Made by a program: the position numbers and the translations under genes. From Capitulum mitella (taxonomy: Eukaryota > Arthropoda > Thecostraca > Pollicipedomorpha > Pollicipedidae), in assembly GCA_030062745.1 (NCBI GenBank), contig CP099842.1:2170001-2234000 (forward strand): a stretch of DNA of 64,000 nucleotides, read 5' to 3'. Below, piece after piece: positions 25,455 through 37,627 of this stretch (positions are counted from its first letter, which is position 1; each line of letters starts with the position of its first letter). Under the pieces are notes generated by a model. The model did no database searches, was not told the origin of the DNA, and was given only the letters and a program-made list of their open reading frames with translations.

Positions 25455-25850
25455 AAGAATCTACCTTACTCTGTTCTGGTAATGAATGGAACTGACTCAT
25501 GCACCTTTCCAACTCGGTTTCCGATAGCGCATCATGCCGCTCTAGAATTTACAGTAACTATGTTCACCTCAACATCGCCGACGCTGGTGAGTGGCAACAG
25601 CTGATGCTAACCAGAGGCCGCTACAGGGCCTAATTCATGCAGTCAGTTTGGATTCTGCTAACTTCCCTGTGTCCGTTTTGGGTGCGGCTGCAAACACTGC
25701 CGACATTTTAAGTCGTGGAAACGTACATCACAGTTGGCGAACGTCAAAAGTGTCTCGCATGAGCTCCTCGGAAACGAGTTTGCTGAGCAAATATTCAGAA
25801 CGTCATGCTTGCTCATGGTAGAGTCGCGAATGACTTTACGATGTCGTTAT
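25455..25850 (+). repeat. Dispersed or duplicated block, copy 1
   Basis: About 400 bp closely resembling 35940-36455 in the same orientation. Shared words include GAATCTACCTTACTCTGTTC, GATAGCGCATCA, CGCCGACGCTGGTGAGTGG and GAGTTTGCTGAGCAAATATT. The second copy carries an extra stretch of about 110 bp. No coding frame is conserved. Confidence 0.75.
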
Positions 25851-25959
25851 GCTCTGACAGATATCGTTTTTCACCACATTGCTAAGACTGTGACAATAGC
25901 ACTTTCGGAACTGGATGTGGCGTGGTCGTGTGAATTCTTTGGCTTCCGATATAAGTGAT

Positions 25960-28240
25960 TTTCAACTTCAAATTTTGGAAGTTTTTGGCCAGGATGGACG
26001 CTTAGGGACTCAATCGTAGATTGGTGGATAGGAGGATGGGAACTTGACTCTTCTATCTTGTTTGTTTTTTATGCCAGGTCCAATGATATGATGTTACATT
26101 CTGTATTAGTAGTTTTAACACGCCTCCGTCTGTCTTATAGTCAAGCCCATCAGCGCAGGAATGGGAGGAGGGGGAAATCATGACACTCCGCTTTTTAAGA
26201 TTGAACATTAACGCTCTGGAAGAAATATTTGGTTCCAGCAAAATATAAGGCACCCCACTGTTTTGGATGTTCCTACGCCCCTGACCGAGCGCAGCAAGAA
26301 ATCAGTGCGAACTATGCGTGAACGTGTCCATGAAATATCGAGAAATGACGTTTTCTCCTTCCCTGTCACGCAGTTAGCCTGGGGCACGTGAAACCAGTGA
26401 CCACTCCACCGTAGTGAAGCGTCTTTCTTCGTGGCCTGAATATCTCCGTTCAGTGCCGATACAGCTCTGCGACCGGCGTCGTGCCGTTCAATACAGTGCC
26501 CCATTATAGCCAGCGCGAGGCTGCCTCGGGCACCCTCGGGCAAAGTCATGACCAAGGTCGACAGGTAGCAGCGGTTCCCATAGCGACAGAGAGCTGCAGT
26601 GCTGGAAATGCAGGCCACAGCCTCGCTTAGCGAAACCATCGCGGACTTTTGATGACGCGGAAATGGAAAGAAATGACGTAGACGGAAGGAAGTGGAGCTC
26701 ATGGCGCGGTTTCACGCAAACAACCAGCTTCCCGCAAAACACCACCACAAGTCAATAGCTCGTCAATGTGGATGATATAATGAGGTCAAAGTGATAAAAC
26801 GAGCTTATGTATATTGATGCGGGATGAGAAATGGGCTACAGTTCGCCGTTGGTTTCCGATAACACAGGCCGACGCATCCACGAAAGCGTGAGGCAGCTTC
26901 TCTATCGACCCCCCCCCCCCCACGCACGTCTGTGCCCTGCGCAGGTACAGACATAGCTCGCTATATAAGGCAACAAAAGGACATTTGACGCGCGGCGTAT
27001 AAATGAATGTAAGGAAGGAAAAATGAGGCTTTAGTTAACAGTGATAGCGAAATGGGCAGATACACTGCACCTTTTCCTCGATCTGCCCATTTTGTATAAA
27101 AGGTAGCTTCAAATCGTCGATATGTTCAAACATATTGCTTTAAGAGGAAGCTTTCACCATTTGGCTTGACAGTTGGATGTTGAAGAACGTTGTATCGGTG
27201 CACATTTTCGTTAAGGGATAAAAGACATCTACGTAGCTTTAATAGTGTCGTTAGCCTTCTGTGCGCCACATTCTTAAAATCTCCAAATACTGCACGTTAA
27301 CAGAACACTTGGAAACTGATCAAGCTGCGTTCATTAATGTGTTAACTGACAGCACCACCTCCTGGTTAGGCCAGTGCTTAAACGTGCACACAGCGAGCTG
27401 TGCAAACTCTTCCGTCACACGCACGCTAGGTCTATTGCGCCCTCACCCCCCCTTCCTCGTAGCAATGTCGCTTGCAGTCTACACAGAGGCGGTGCAATGA
27501 CACAGGGGGCCAGCCCGTCCTCCGGCCGGCCGGACACGTCACAGCCGCCTGCTGGCGGGTCATTAGCCCTTACAGCCTCAGGCGGCTGGCAGCGACCTGA
27601 CCCACTTCGGCCCGAGGCGCCACCGAGGGCCTCGACTGACCCACTTCGCCGCCGGCCGGTGGCCAGGTAGCCAGTATACAAACATGGCGGGCCATCGGCG
27701 GCCGACTCCGGTCCCCCGGGACCGATCGGCGCCAGGGGGAGGGGGAGTTCAGGGCGTGGCGTTGAACTGCGTAACGCTAAACTGGATGAAACCGGTTTTA
27801 CCTACAAGGTCACATGGATCACATGAACGTCGGTAGCTTCTTCGTTTCTGTTGGTCTGGTAGGGGACTTCGATAACGTGGGCATGGATATCGGGGTTGGT
27901 GGTATGTTCAAGAATGACCTCCTAACGAATAATCTTAAATCTGCATCGACAGTCCGAGCGAATGAATTCTTTCATAGCCAGCAAAATCGTTAACATTCCA
28001 CGCTGATGCTTGAAGACAGCCCCTATGTTACGTAAGTAGGAGAAAATTTTTATAAGCGATATGGAAGCAAAGAACAGAGGTCAAAAAGATCACAAATATG
28101 GCGCGTCTGCTGGCGAAAACGGCGCGGTTCGGTAATCATTCTCATTCATTCTCGAGAGAAAAACGTAGACTGGGTCGTAGTAGAAGTTCTAAGGCCCTAA
28201 GGTGGAAGGTAGCGCGGTGTTTGAGCGCCGAATGGCTCTC
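25960..28240. other. No gene recognised
   Basis: Contains a 164-codon minus-strand open frame (26702-26208) without any recognisable domain, and a small hairpin at 27050-27092 (12-bp arms AAATGGGCAGAT, 19-nt loop). Poly-C near 26910-26920. Nothing else was supported. Confidence 0.3.
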
Positions 28241-28710
28241 ATCAGGTTAGTTCTGTAACTTTCTCAGAATGCTATCTGAAAATGGGCGCCCATGAAGTGT
28301 GCGCCGGTGAAGAGCTGCATTATGATATGACAATGTTCGGAGACAAGACGAAGACACGGCAGGTGGTAACTGAAAGTGCCTGGGTCCTTCGAAAGCGGCG
28401 TGAGAGGAAAACGTCTGAAATCTTGATGCTTGAACCTGTTCATGGTGTTGAAGGTGAGGAAATCGGGTATTGTGTGTTTTGGCAAACAAAATGGTATGTC
28501 ATGAATGGTAAATGGATGGCTGGACCAGGTTCGATGGAGCCTTGCGGGACTGCGTATTGCATTGTTGACACATGAAAAGCAGATTGCATGAAAACATAAT
28601 GGAAAGGAGGGATTAGTGTAAAGTCTTGAGGCTTTGGCCACATCAGGGCATACACATGATAATCTTTACTAAATGAATTTCCTCAGCCAGAAGCAGTGTT
28701 GGAAACCTGG

Positions 28711-28956
28711 TTTTTCTTCCTGGTGTTAGAGTTAAAATTCCCTTTCGGAGTACAAAATGTCATGCATTTATGTGAGAAACATGAACTAGGTGCTTTGCAA
28801 ACATATGTGGCCAGCAGGGGTGGACTCAGCAGGTTTTTCTTCCTGTTGTTAGAGTTAAAATTCCCTGTCGGAGTACAAAATGTCATGCATTTATGTGAGA
28901 AACATGAACTAGGTGCTTTGCAAACATATGTGGCCAGCAGGGGTGGACCCAGCAGC
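28711..28956 (+). repeat. 123-bp tandem duplication
   Basis: The segment starting TTTTTCTTCCTGGTGTTAG at 28711 is repeated almost perfectly from 28834, ending before the G-tract near 28968. High identity implies a recent duplication. Confidence 0.9.
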
Positions 28957-29694
28957 TCTGTCTGGGGGGGGGGGGGCAAACCAGTTTGCTGGATCTATAT
29001 GGTAGATCAGCAGAGTCATTGACTGGTTGGTGGAAGGCAGCTGGCCATGGGTTCAGAGTGTACTTTAGTGGCCGAGTACGGATAGTAAACTATCAGTTGG
29101 GGGATGCTGAATGACTTCAAACTGGTTGAGTAGGAATATCCATGTCTCTTGGATGGGTTGGGGGACAAATGACCATTTTGGAGTACAAATTTTTTTCTGG
29201 AGTATAGATTTTTTGGTGCTCCTTGACACCAGAAAAGAACAGTTTTTCCAAGACTGGCTAGGAGCCAAGGTTTTTTGGAAAGACTATGGCACTACTGCAA
29301 ATGCTTGCATGGCCATGCAAATGCTCTTTGAAGTTGAAGTACTAGTTCTGTGGGCACAGTGAAATTATTTTTCTCACCAGTTTTGTGATGCCATTGTAGT
29401 AATAGTATAAGTTACCAAGGCTTAAAATTACTCTCCTGCATTGTCAAGAGGACATCATTGTAGTAGTTGTATGAGTTTCTGAGGTCAGTGGAATCATTTC
29501 TTAGGGTTGTACTAGTACTGCAATTACTAGGTCCCAGGATTATGTGGCAGAAATTTGAGTGGAGGAAGTCTGTGCACAAAATGCCATAAGGCAGATCATA
29601 TGAGGTAAGGCATTGTAGTCCAAAAGATTGTTCACAGCATATTGCTTGGAAAAAGTAGTCTTAAGCTTATAATGTATAACATAACCTAATTTGT

Positions 29695-29850
29695 CAAGGT
29701 CATTAGTGACAAGGTTAGGTTAGGTTATGCTGGTATAGGTTAGGTTGGCAAGGTTAAGTTAGGTTAGGCATTATAAGCTTAAGCTGAGCAAACTTACTTG
29801 AGCCCAGCATAACCAAACCTACCCTAACCTAACTTAACCTAGCCATATGC
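29695..29850. repeat. TTAGG-like arrays in inverted orientation
   Basis: GGTTAGGTTAGGTTA near 29712 and further GGTTAGG words up to 29770 are followed by AACCTAACTTAACC words near 29820-29845. TTAGG is the ancestral arthropod telomere unit. Short interstitial runs like this are common in arthropod DNA and do not mark a telomere here. Confidence 0.6.
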
Positions 29851-32206
29851 TTAAAGCAAACTGATGGCTATGTCAACAGCAAATCCATTTCTGTGCCTGT
29901 GGCAAAAAGATAACTGACCTATGGTAGACTGGTTACTTTGTTTAAGGCAAACCAATTACTGTGTATACAGCAAACCAATGACTATGCCTTCTGTTATTAT
30001 GCCTGGGGCAAACCAGTTACTATGCTTGCAACAAACCAGTTACTGTGCCTATTGACCTTTGCTAATGCAATCTTCTGTTGTCATGGTCTTTATCTCTCAC
30101 AGTACTTCTCCCATACAGTCCTTCACCATATGATCTTTTGCGTATAATCTTTTGTGATATAATGCTTCGTCTTATGATTTTTTACATAATTACCCAACAA
30201 TCACATCACATAACTGTGAACAAAAATGATCTCAGTGGACCCATGGAATAAACATTTGTGTTGGTCATACAAGCATTTGGATGCAGTCATTGTAGCAACC
30301 TTAGCTTTTGGCTGGGGTGGTGTAATTCATACAGATTACCCAGATGTATGGAATAATTTGTATTGTGGCCCATACCTTCATTGTCATTCATGCATTTATT
30401 TATTTATGTATTTAAACATTAATCCAGGGAACATACGGTTCAGTTGGTTTTGACCATTATTCTAAGCATCATGGTTTATTAGTTTTCTTTTTAGAATTAG
30501 TTCCATTATTTTGCTGAGGGGCTATGACATTAGACATTGTGGCCAGATTCATAACTTTGGGTGGAAAATGGTACAAAACCATGAAATAGATACATCCTGA
30601 CTGTGGAAATTTGCATCTGAACATCATATTGGCAGCAAATTGCATGTATTAATATCCTAATATTGCTTCGGTATGGTGCAGGACTCATTCACAATGTATC
30701 TTTCCGTGCAAAATTTTGATGTTCTTTGGTAATTTTCACTTCTGCATACCTAGCAAAAAATATGTTTTTGGGCATTATGGCCATGTGGAACCCTTATTTT
30801 TGCCATGGCCACTGAAACATTTCCATCTTTTGGTTTTTTGGCTCATTTTGGTTTCTGGTGCAAAATGAATTTGGCCATGCTGGGATCAGAGCTCAAGTTA
30901 ATCTGAAGTTGTGCCATATCTTCCAGTCTGATCCCTGCACTTATTCAGGCAGTTCCAGGTCACTGGCATACTGTTGTCATAATTCTGACAGGATGGGAAG
31001 GCTGGTGCTCAACCAGTTAAGCTGTCAGCACACTTTGGAATCAGAAAAATTGCAAAAATATTCAGACATACCAGCAAGTGTAAATTAAAAAAACTAATCT
31101 CATTCATTTATTTAAATAATTGTATATCTATCAGGGAAGGGACCATTCTAGATGTTCTTTTAATGACTGTAAGCAGTGCATTAGAAAGGCTCTCAATCTT
31201 CTCATTAAATTTAAAATGCCTCATATTTGAAAACACCACTGGTTTGGTGCTGAGGTGAGAGCTAGTGCCAATCAGTTCCATGCAGCTGCATCCTGATAAG
31301 CAGAAACCCTATGGTTGGCCACGAGCCTGCATTTTGGAAGGTGGTGAACCCCACTTTCTGCCAAATGCTATCCCAGAGGATGCAAGTTAGAGGTTAAGGG
31401 TAGCTGCACTTGGTGCCCATATGATTCAAGCAGTGGAGTTGACTATTGTCACAACAGTGTATGCTGTCCATCCTTTGTGCTCGTTGTGCCAGGTCTTGTT
31501 GTGCCTGTTGCTGATTTCCAAACTACCAGCAAGATAAATTTCCTGAATGAGAAAGAAATTGTGAGCATTCTTCAAGTGCAATCAGGTGCAGGTAAATAGG
31601 CAAGAACAGCAACATATTTTTTGGGGAGCCTGGTGTCATCTGTTGGAGCAGGCAATGGTTTATTTTTAAAGGAATCTTTAAAGTGTTTCTTGATAAAAGA
31701 TGCCAATATGGAAGAAAATGTTGTCTGCATCTGTAAGATAAGCTTGCATCATGTTTTTACTGCCAGCAGCATTTGTGTCTTTAGCTGTGATATCACAGCT
31801 AGCATAATTGTCTTATTAATCTCTCGAAGAGAAGAACACAGCATTTATGTGTGGCACCGTTTACAGCGCAGATTTTGTGCTAGTGCACTAGTGATGCTGC
31901 CAAGCAGATAAACCAAGGAAGGTGGGTTTGGGTGGAAAAACTACCTGTTCTTGTAGTTGTGGAAGATACAAGGCTTTGGAAGAAAGATATAATTGCTGAG
32001 CTGCACTGTCATTTTCATCGAAGGATAACAAAAACATATCCATCAAAACTGGCAAAATTTCGGCCTTACTTTATCTGATTTATTTTGAAACTACCCGTCA
32101 TGCCATTTAAATTTTTGTTGTGAGGTGTGGTTAAATGCCTAGTCATTGGTCTTGGTGTGGGGTTTTTCATGGGCGAGCTATTTAAACAACTTCTTTTGAG
32201 CTTTAA

Positions 32207-33414
32207 CCCTATTCCCGGCGGCGGGGGGACTGAATCCGCTCCCCCTCGGGTTTTTTGCTTACGAATTCCAGCGTTTTTGACGCAGCTTCACGAAATAAGT
32301 TGGCTTTTCGTAGCTATTCTTTCTACGTATTGTGACAAAATTGCGAAGTTTTATTTTGCTCAGGGGCGGGGCCAGGCAACGTTTTTAGGAGGCTGTTGGC
32401 AACCTCAGGCCATTTTTGGCCCTGTTGAGAGTAAAAGGAAAATGACTGCCAAAAATAGCGTTTTTAAGATAGAACTTTATGGGTGTGTAGCTTAATAGTT
32501 GGGCAGCGTACAAATACAGTTTTGTTTATCTGAGTTTACTTTACAAGGTCAGGTCAAGGTCGAAAGTCAAAATTTGGTTTTATAGTAATAATTTCGGCGC
32601 TGTTTTTTTCAAATGTTTAACCCGGAATGTATGTGACGTAGAATAGTGCCCTCTACTTGCTTGCCAAGTTCCAGGTCGATATCAGGTCGGGTCACGGAGT
32701 TATGACCTAAAATGTCAGTGTGCGCACCCTATATTACAATAGCCGTAAAATGGAATTTTTGGAATAGAGTGAATTCAAATGATTGAAAACGGTTACAGAT
32801 AATATTCAATGCACACGAGATCATTCCAAGTTACTCCAAGGTCACTGGAGGCCATTTCAGGTCAAAGGTCACAAATTGATGTGAAGAACATGTGACAATG
32901 ACAGTTTCCCCTTTTTCACGTCCCTGGGACCGCCTATGCTAACATCATACAAACATTGTAATATGATTTGTACTTCCGTAGCATACTATGAGTAGCATAA
33001 GTCAAAAAGTGCTTTTACCTTTTTTCTTCATTTAGTTGTTGAAAAACTAATCCCCCTGTTTTTAAAACCCTGTGAACGCCTATGAATTTTCTCAGAATTT
33101 CAAATGTGTGTACTAATGGTGAAAGTCCCATCCATAATCTCTTGATTCATGCCGATTTCATGGAAATCAGTTCATAAACAACGGAGTTATAAGAAGCCCA
33201 AAATGCCCCCCCCCCCATTTGAACGTTTTTGCCCCGTATCCACCCCTTTAAAAATTCTGAAAACTTCTTTTTTAAAAGCGTAGGTTGCGTCATGGCAAAT
33301 TAATTGCCGTTTGTTGCGATGAAATCAGATGTGTAGTTCTGGAGATCTTGAGGGTCGAATCGGCCCCCCCCCCTGCCGGGAATCGGCCATACCGTCAGCC
33401 CTCCGGGAATAGGG
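32207..33414 (+). mobile_element. piggyBac-like non-autonomous element, copy 1
   Basis: 1208 bp flanked by TTAA at 32203-32206 and 33415-33418. The ends are inverted: CCCTATTCCCGG at the left and CCGGGAATAGGG at the right. TTAA target duplications with CCC-starting termini are diagnostic of the piggyBac superfamily. No transposase frame is present, so this is a MITE-like, internally deleted or never-coding derivative. A second full copy lies inverted at 34110-35309. Confidence 0.8.
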
Positions 33415-34109
33415 TTAAGCTGGAAACACCAAATGCGGTGGACCTGCGCTATTTGCAGGAATTATGTACCGAACCACCCCACGAATAGGGCGAATCCGCG
33501 AAAAGACGGAACCTATACCCAAATCCACTGTTTTTACTGTTTAAGTTATTCGCGTTGTCTACAGAACCCCTCCGAGGCGATTAAATGCATTTTCAGGAAC
33601 AGGTTTGCAGTAATACTTCCTGGAAATTGCAGAAATACATAAATATAGTATTACACAAGTCTTATTCGGTACGGTTTAAAATAATCACTGATGCGATGAC
33701 GATGAAGAAAATGATGAATTGTCGCAGGCTTTTGATTGAGCCCGGCCTTTCTTGGCCAATAGCATAGGGAGAAACAAAACGTTTAGACGTAAGGAAAACG
33801 ACGCCACCATTTGAACAATTAGAGCCAAATTCCGATTGCGCGGGAAGAACGGGTTTATAGAGGTTATTCCGTAGAATGCATGTTTCATGTGTCGCACAGC
33901 ACATACCTAGAGTAACTGCACAGCACCATATAGTACAGTAGTATTTTGCACCGGGAACATGCATGGAAAGCACTAGGAACCGCTAAGAACAGCTTCCGCA
34001 ACGAAAGATGCGGGAGACAGTTTACTGTGATTTGTTAAAGTAATTTCACGAAGAAGCCTGGAATTGCGAGGGTTCACTGCAGTAATAAATGTTTCATTCT
34101 CGCTATTAA

Positions 34110-35309
34110 CCCTATTCCCGGAGGGCTAGACGGTATGGTCGATTCCCGGCAGGGGGCGGATTCGGCCCCCCCTGATATCTCGAGAACTACACATCCGATT
34201 TCATCGCAACAAACGGCAATCGATTTGCCGTGACGTGAACTACATTTTTATAAAAAGAAATTTTCAAAATTTTGAAATTTGTGGATACAGGGGGCAAAAA
34301 TGTCAAAATGGGGGCACTTTTGGACTTCTTATAACTCCGTTGTTTATGGACCGATTTCGATGAAACTGGCATGAATCGAGTGATTATAGATAGGGCTTTT
34401 ACCATGGGTCCGCAAATCTGGAATTTTGAGAAACTTCATGTGCGTTCACAGGGTTTCAAAAACAGGAGGATTAGTTTTCTAACAACTGGATGAACAAAAG
34501 AGGCAAACACCCTTTTTTGGCTTCTGCTGTCATGTTATTCTAAAGAAGTACAAATCGCATTACAATGTTTGTATAATGTTAGCATAGGCGGTGTCAGGAA
34601 CATGAAAAGGGGGAACTGTCATGGTCACACGTTTCTCAGATCAACTTGTGACCTTTGACCTTAAATGACCTCCATTGACCTTGGGGTCACTTGGAGTGAT
34701 TTTCTGTGCATCTAATATTATCCTTCAACGTTTTCAATCATTTGAATTCACTCTATTTCGAAAATTCCATTTTATGGCTATTGCGATATAGGGTACGCGC
34801 ACGGACATTTTAGGTCATAGCTCCGTGATCCGACCTGATATCATGCTGAAACTTGGTAGACAAGTAGAAGGCACCCTTCTACGTCATATATATTCCGGGG
34901 TTTGGCATTTGAAAAAACGGCGCCGAAATTATTGCGAAAAAACAAATTTTGACTTTTGACCTTGACCTGACCTTGTAAAATGACCTCACGTGAACAAAAT
35001 TACACCTGCACATTGCCCAACTATTTAGCTATACATCCATATAAAGTTTTAAGTTCTATCTTAAAAACTCTGTTTTTGGCAGCCATTTTCCTTTTACCCT
35101 CAACATGGCCAAAAATGGCGTGAGGTGCCTCCCAAAAACGTTGCCTGACTCCGCCCCTGAACAAAATAGAATTTTGAAATTTTGTCAGGCACGTAGAAAG
35201 AATTGCTAGGAAAAGTGACCAAGTTTCGTGAAGCTGCGTTAAAAAGCCTGGAATTCGTAAGCAAAAAAAACCGAGGGGGGCGGATTTAGCCCTCCTACCG
35301 GGAATAGGG
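34110..35309 (-). mobile_element. piggyBac-like non-autonomous element, copy 2 (inverted)
   Basis: 1200 bp, the reverse complement of copy 1 across its whole length with many substitutions. The left flank is TTAA (34106-34109) and the right flank is TGAA (35310-35313), a decayed TTAA. Terminal repeat CCCTATTCCCGG is intact. The pair forms 1.2-kb inverted arms around a spacer of about 690 bp. Confidence 0.8.
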
Positions 35310-35599
35310 TGAAGGCACGTGATGCCTTTGGCTTGCATCGACGCTGGCGATGCGAATTCTGGAATTGGAATGCCCTCCTCCCAGCAGCCAGGTATCGAAG
35401 ACCTCCGTGCCGTCAGTCGGCTGTCCGGGCCGCCTGTCAGAGCTCGGGCAATGCCCCCCCCCCCGGCGGGCGGCGCTGTGGACGCCGCTGACCGGCCGGC
35501 CGGGGTCTCCGGGGTCTGGATGGCCGCCGGCTGCCGACGGGGCAAAATCAGAGCGGCCGACACCGTCCGATCACTGTGCACCAGCCGGCCGACGCGGCC

Positions 35600-36835
35600 A
35601 GGCCGGGCAGGCGGGTGGTGAGGATACTGGGGCCGTGTGGTGCTGGTACTGAGGCTGTGTTTTGAAGATATTTGGGCCTGGTGGTGCCGGCACCGAGGCT
35701 GTGTGGTGACGGGTCTGAGGCCGTGTGGTACTGGTACCGAGGTTGAGCGGCTTGGTACTTGGTGTGTGTGGGGCCGAAATTGGCCCGCGTCACCAAGTCT
35801 CCGCATCATCATTGTGAAACTGCGTTCAGGCATCTGTTGGCGATTATCGCTGGCGTGCGTCACGACAGCGAGAAGCGTAACCATCACGTTACGCGCTGAC
35901 GAGACGGCGCGTGTCCGTTTTTAGACGTGACGGTTAAATCGGAGAATCTACCTTACTCTGTTCCGGCAATGAATAGTGTAAAGTATTGTAGCACGATTCT
36001 GTATTCTGACGTCTTCCACAAAACCATTCATAGACTCAGTAAATACGTAAATGTCACGTGCCTTTGTGCCACTAGTGCCGCAATTTACGCCTCGAGTAAT
36101 ATACGACACAAATGGAACTGACTCAGTCACAGCACGGCTGCCGATAGCGCATCACGCCGTCCTAGAACTCGCAGTGATTGTGGTCACGCGTCAGTGTCGC
36201 CGACGCTGGTGAGTGGTAACAGCTGATGCAAACCAGAGGTCGTTACAGGGGCGTGATTCATGCAGTCACTTCAGACTCGGCTAACTCTCCTGTTCTGGGT
36301 GCGGCTGCAAACTCTGCTGGTATAAGTCGTGGAAACTTAAAAGGCAGTTGACGCAAGCCACCGATGTCTCCAAAGAGCTCCTCGGAGACGAGTTTGCTGA
36401 GCAAATATTCAGGACGTCTTGCTTGCTCATGGTAGTGTCGTGGATGACTGCGATGACGTGTCGTGTAAGCCGCGGAAACGGGCTCGCAAAGCAAATATTC
36501 AGAACGTTTTGCCTGCTCTTGGTAGCGTTGCATCGGTGAGAATACTGGCACGGTCGTGTGGCAGGGATACTGAGACCGTATGGTTCCGGTATCGAGGGCG
36601 TTTGGTTAGGGTACTGAGAACGTGTGGAACTGATACCGAGGCTGTGCGGCAGTGTGCTTGGTGTGTGTGTGTGGGGGGGGGGGCCAAACCGAAGCCGCAC
36701 CACCAAGTCTCCGCATCATCATTGTGAAACCGCGTTCAAGCATCTGTCGGCGATTATCGCTGGCGTGCGTCACGACAGCGAGGAGCGTAATCACCACGTG
36801 ACTCGCTGACGAGACGGCGCCTGTCCGCCGGCTGG
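35600..36835 (+). repeat. Tandemly duplicated composite block
   Basis: About 35600-35925 and 36530-36832 are homologous. Both have TGGTACTGAGG-type short repeats, then CACCAAGTCTCCGCATCATC and GGCGATTATCGCTGGCGTGC. Between them, 35940-36455 is the second copy of the block at 25455-25850. Inside it, about 36385-36530 duplicates a 100-bp piece containing GCAAATATTCAG. This looks like nested duplication of a repeat family. Confidence 0.7.
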
Positions 36836-36872
36836 GCGGCCGCGGCCGGCCGGCCGTCAGCGCGACTCTCGG

Positions 36873-37285
36873 GCCCTGTTCGAGGTCCTGCTTGCGGCTG
36901 CTTGCGCAACCTCGTAGCCAGAGATCCACCAATGAAATTCAAACGTTGAGACGAGAGATGGCGCGCAAGCTCAAAGCCTTTTGCTTGCGGCTGCTTGCGC
37001 TGCTTGCCCTGAAACAGGTAAACCCACCGCAAGCAGCCACAAGCCACACAGGCCAGACGACGTAACGGTGTTTAGAGTCGTGGGTTGTTATCATTTGCGC
37101 ATGTGAAATACTTGATGTGATGTAAAATGTTGTAAATTCGCATTGTAAACTAAGTATGTAAAGTAAAACATTGTGTTGTAAATTCTATGTGCTTGCGAAT
37201 GCTTGCGGCTCTCCCCGAACAGCATTTGTGTCTGGCTGCAAGCACACGGCTTGCGCAACCACGCAAGCAGGTCCTCGAACAGGGC
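36873..37285. mobile_element. Small TIR element (MITE-like), 413 bp
   Basis: Left end GCCCTGTTCGAGG(T)CCTGCTTGCG is the inverse of the right end CGCAAGCAGG(T)CCTCGAACAGGGC with one or two mismatches. The flanks both read CTCGG, a possible 5-bp target duplication. The interior is rich in GCTTGCGGCTGCTTGCG repeats and has no open frame of note. The superfamily is not assigned. It ends about 340 bp before the first calpain Met codon. Confidence 0.6.
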
Positions 37286-37627
37286 CTCGGCCGACGGTGA
37301 CCAGGCCGCGCGGGGCAGCGGGACTCTCCTGGGGCCCGGCGGCGGTGGGGGGGGGGTCTCCCCGGGCGATGGTCCCGGCTGGTGCCGCGGTCACAGAGAT
37401 TTGCAGTGGGCTGCAGCTGAGGGGATCTCCGCGGGCCGCTGCGGCGGGGACTTGGCGGCGACGTCAGCGATTTGAGGCGATCGTGAATCAGATCACGAAC
37501 AAATAGTACCGGATGCATAGTGAAATGATTTGTGTTTAAATAAGCATGACTCATTCGTACTGCTGGACGCTGCATGACCACGTAGTCCACGTCCATAAGC
37601 CCAGATAACGAACTGTCGTATCTGCGT

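Larger units (their letters stand above)
28690..32200. other. AT-rich, CpG-poor non-coding block
   Basis: About 3.5 kb whose composition differs sharply from the rest: AT-rich with very few CG dinucleotides, many TTTTGG/GGCCAT words. It holds TTAGG-like runs (29695-29850), a degenerate array of CAAACCAGTTACTGTGCC-like words (29870-30055), and no domain-bearing open frame. It ends where the first piggyBac-like element begins. Confidence 0.55.

Noticed and set aside
26208-26702. 164-codon minus-strand open frame
   Set aside because: No domain, no splice partners and no recognisable family; insufficient evidence to call a gene.
29695-29850. Telomere
   Set aside because: TTAGG-like runs are short, impure and flanked by ordinary DNA on both sides.
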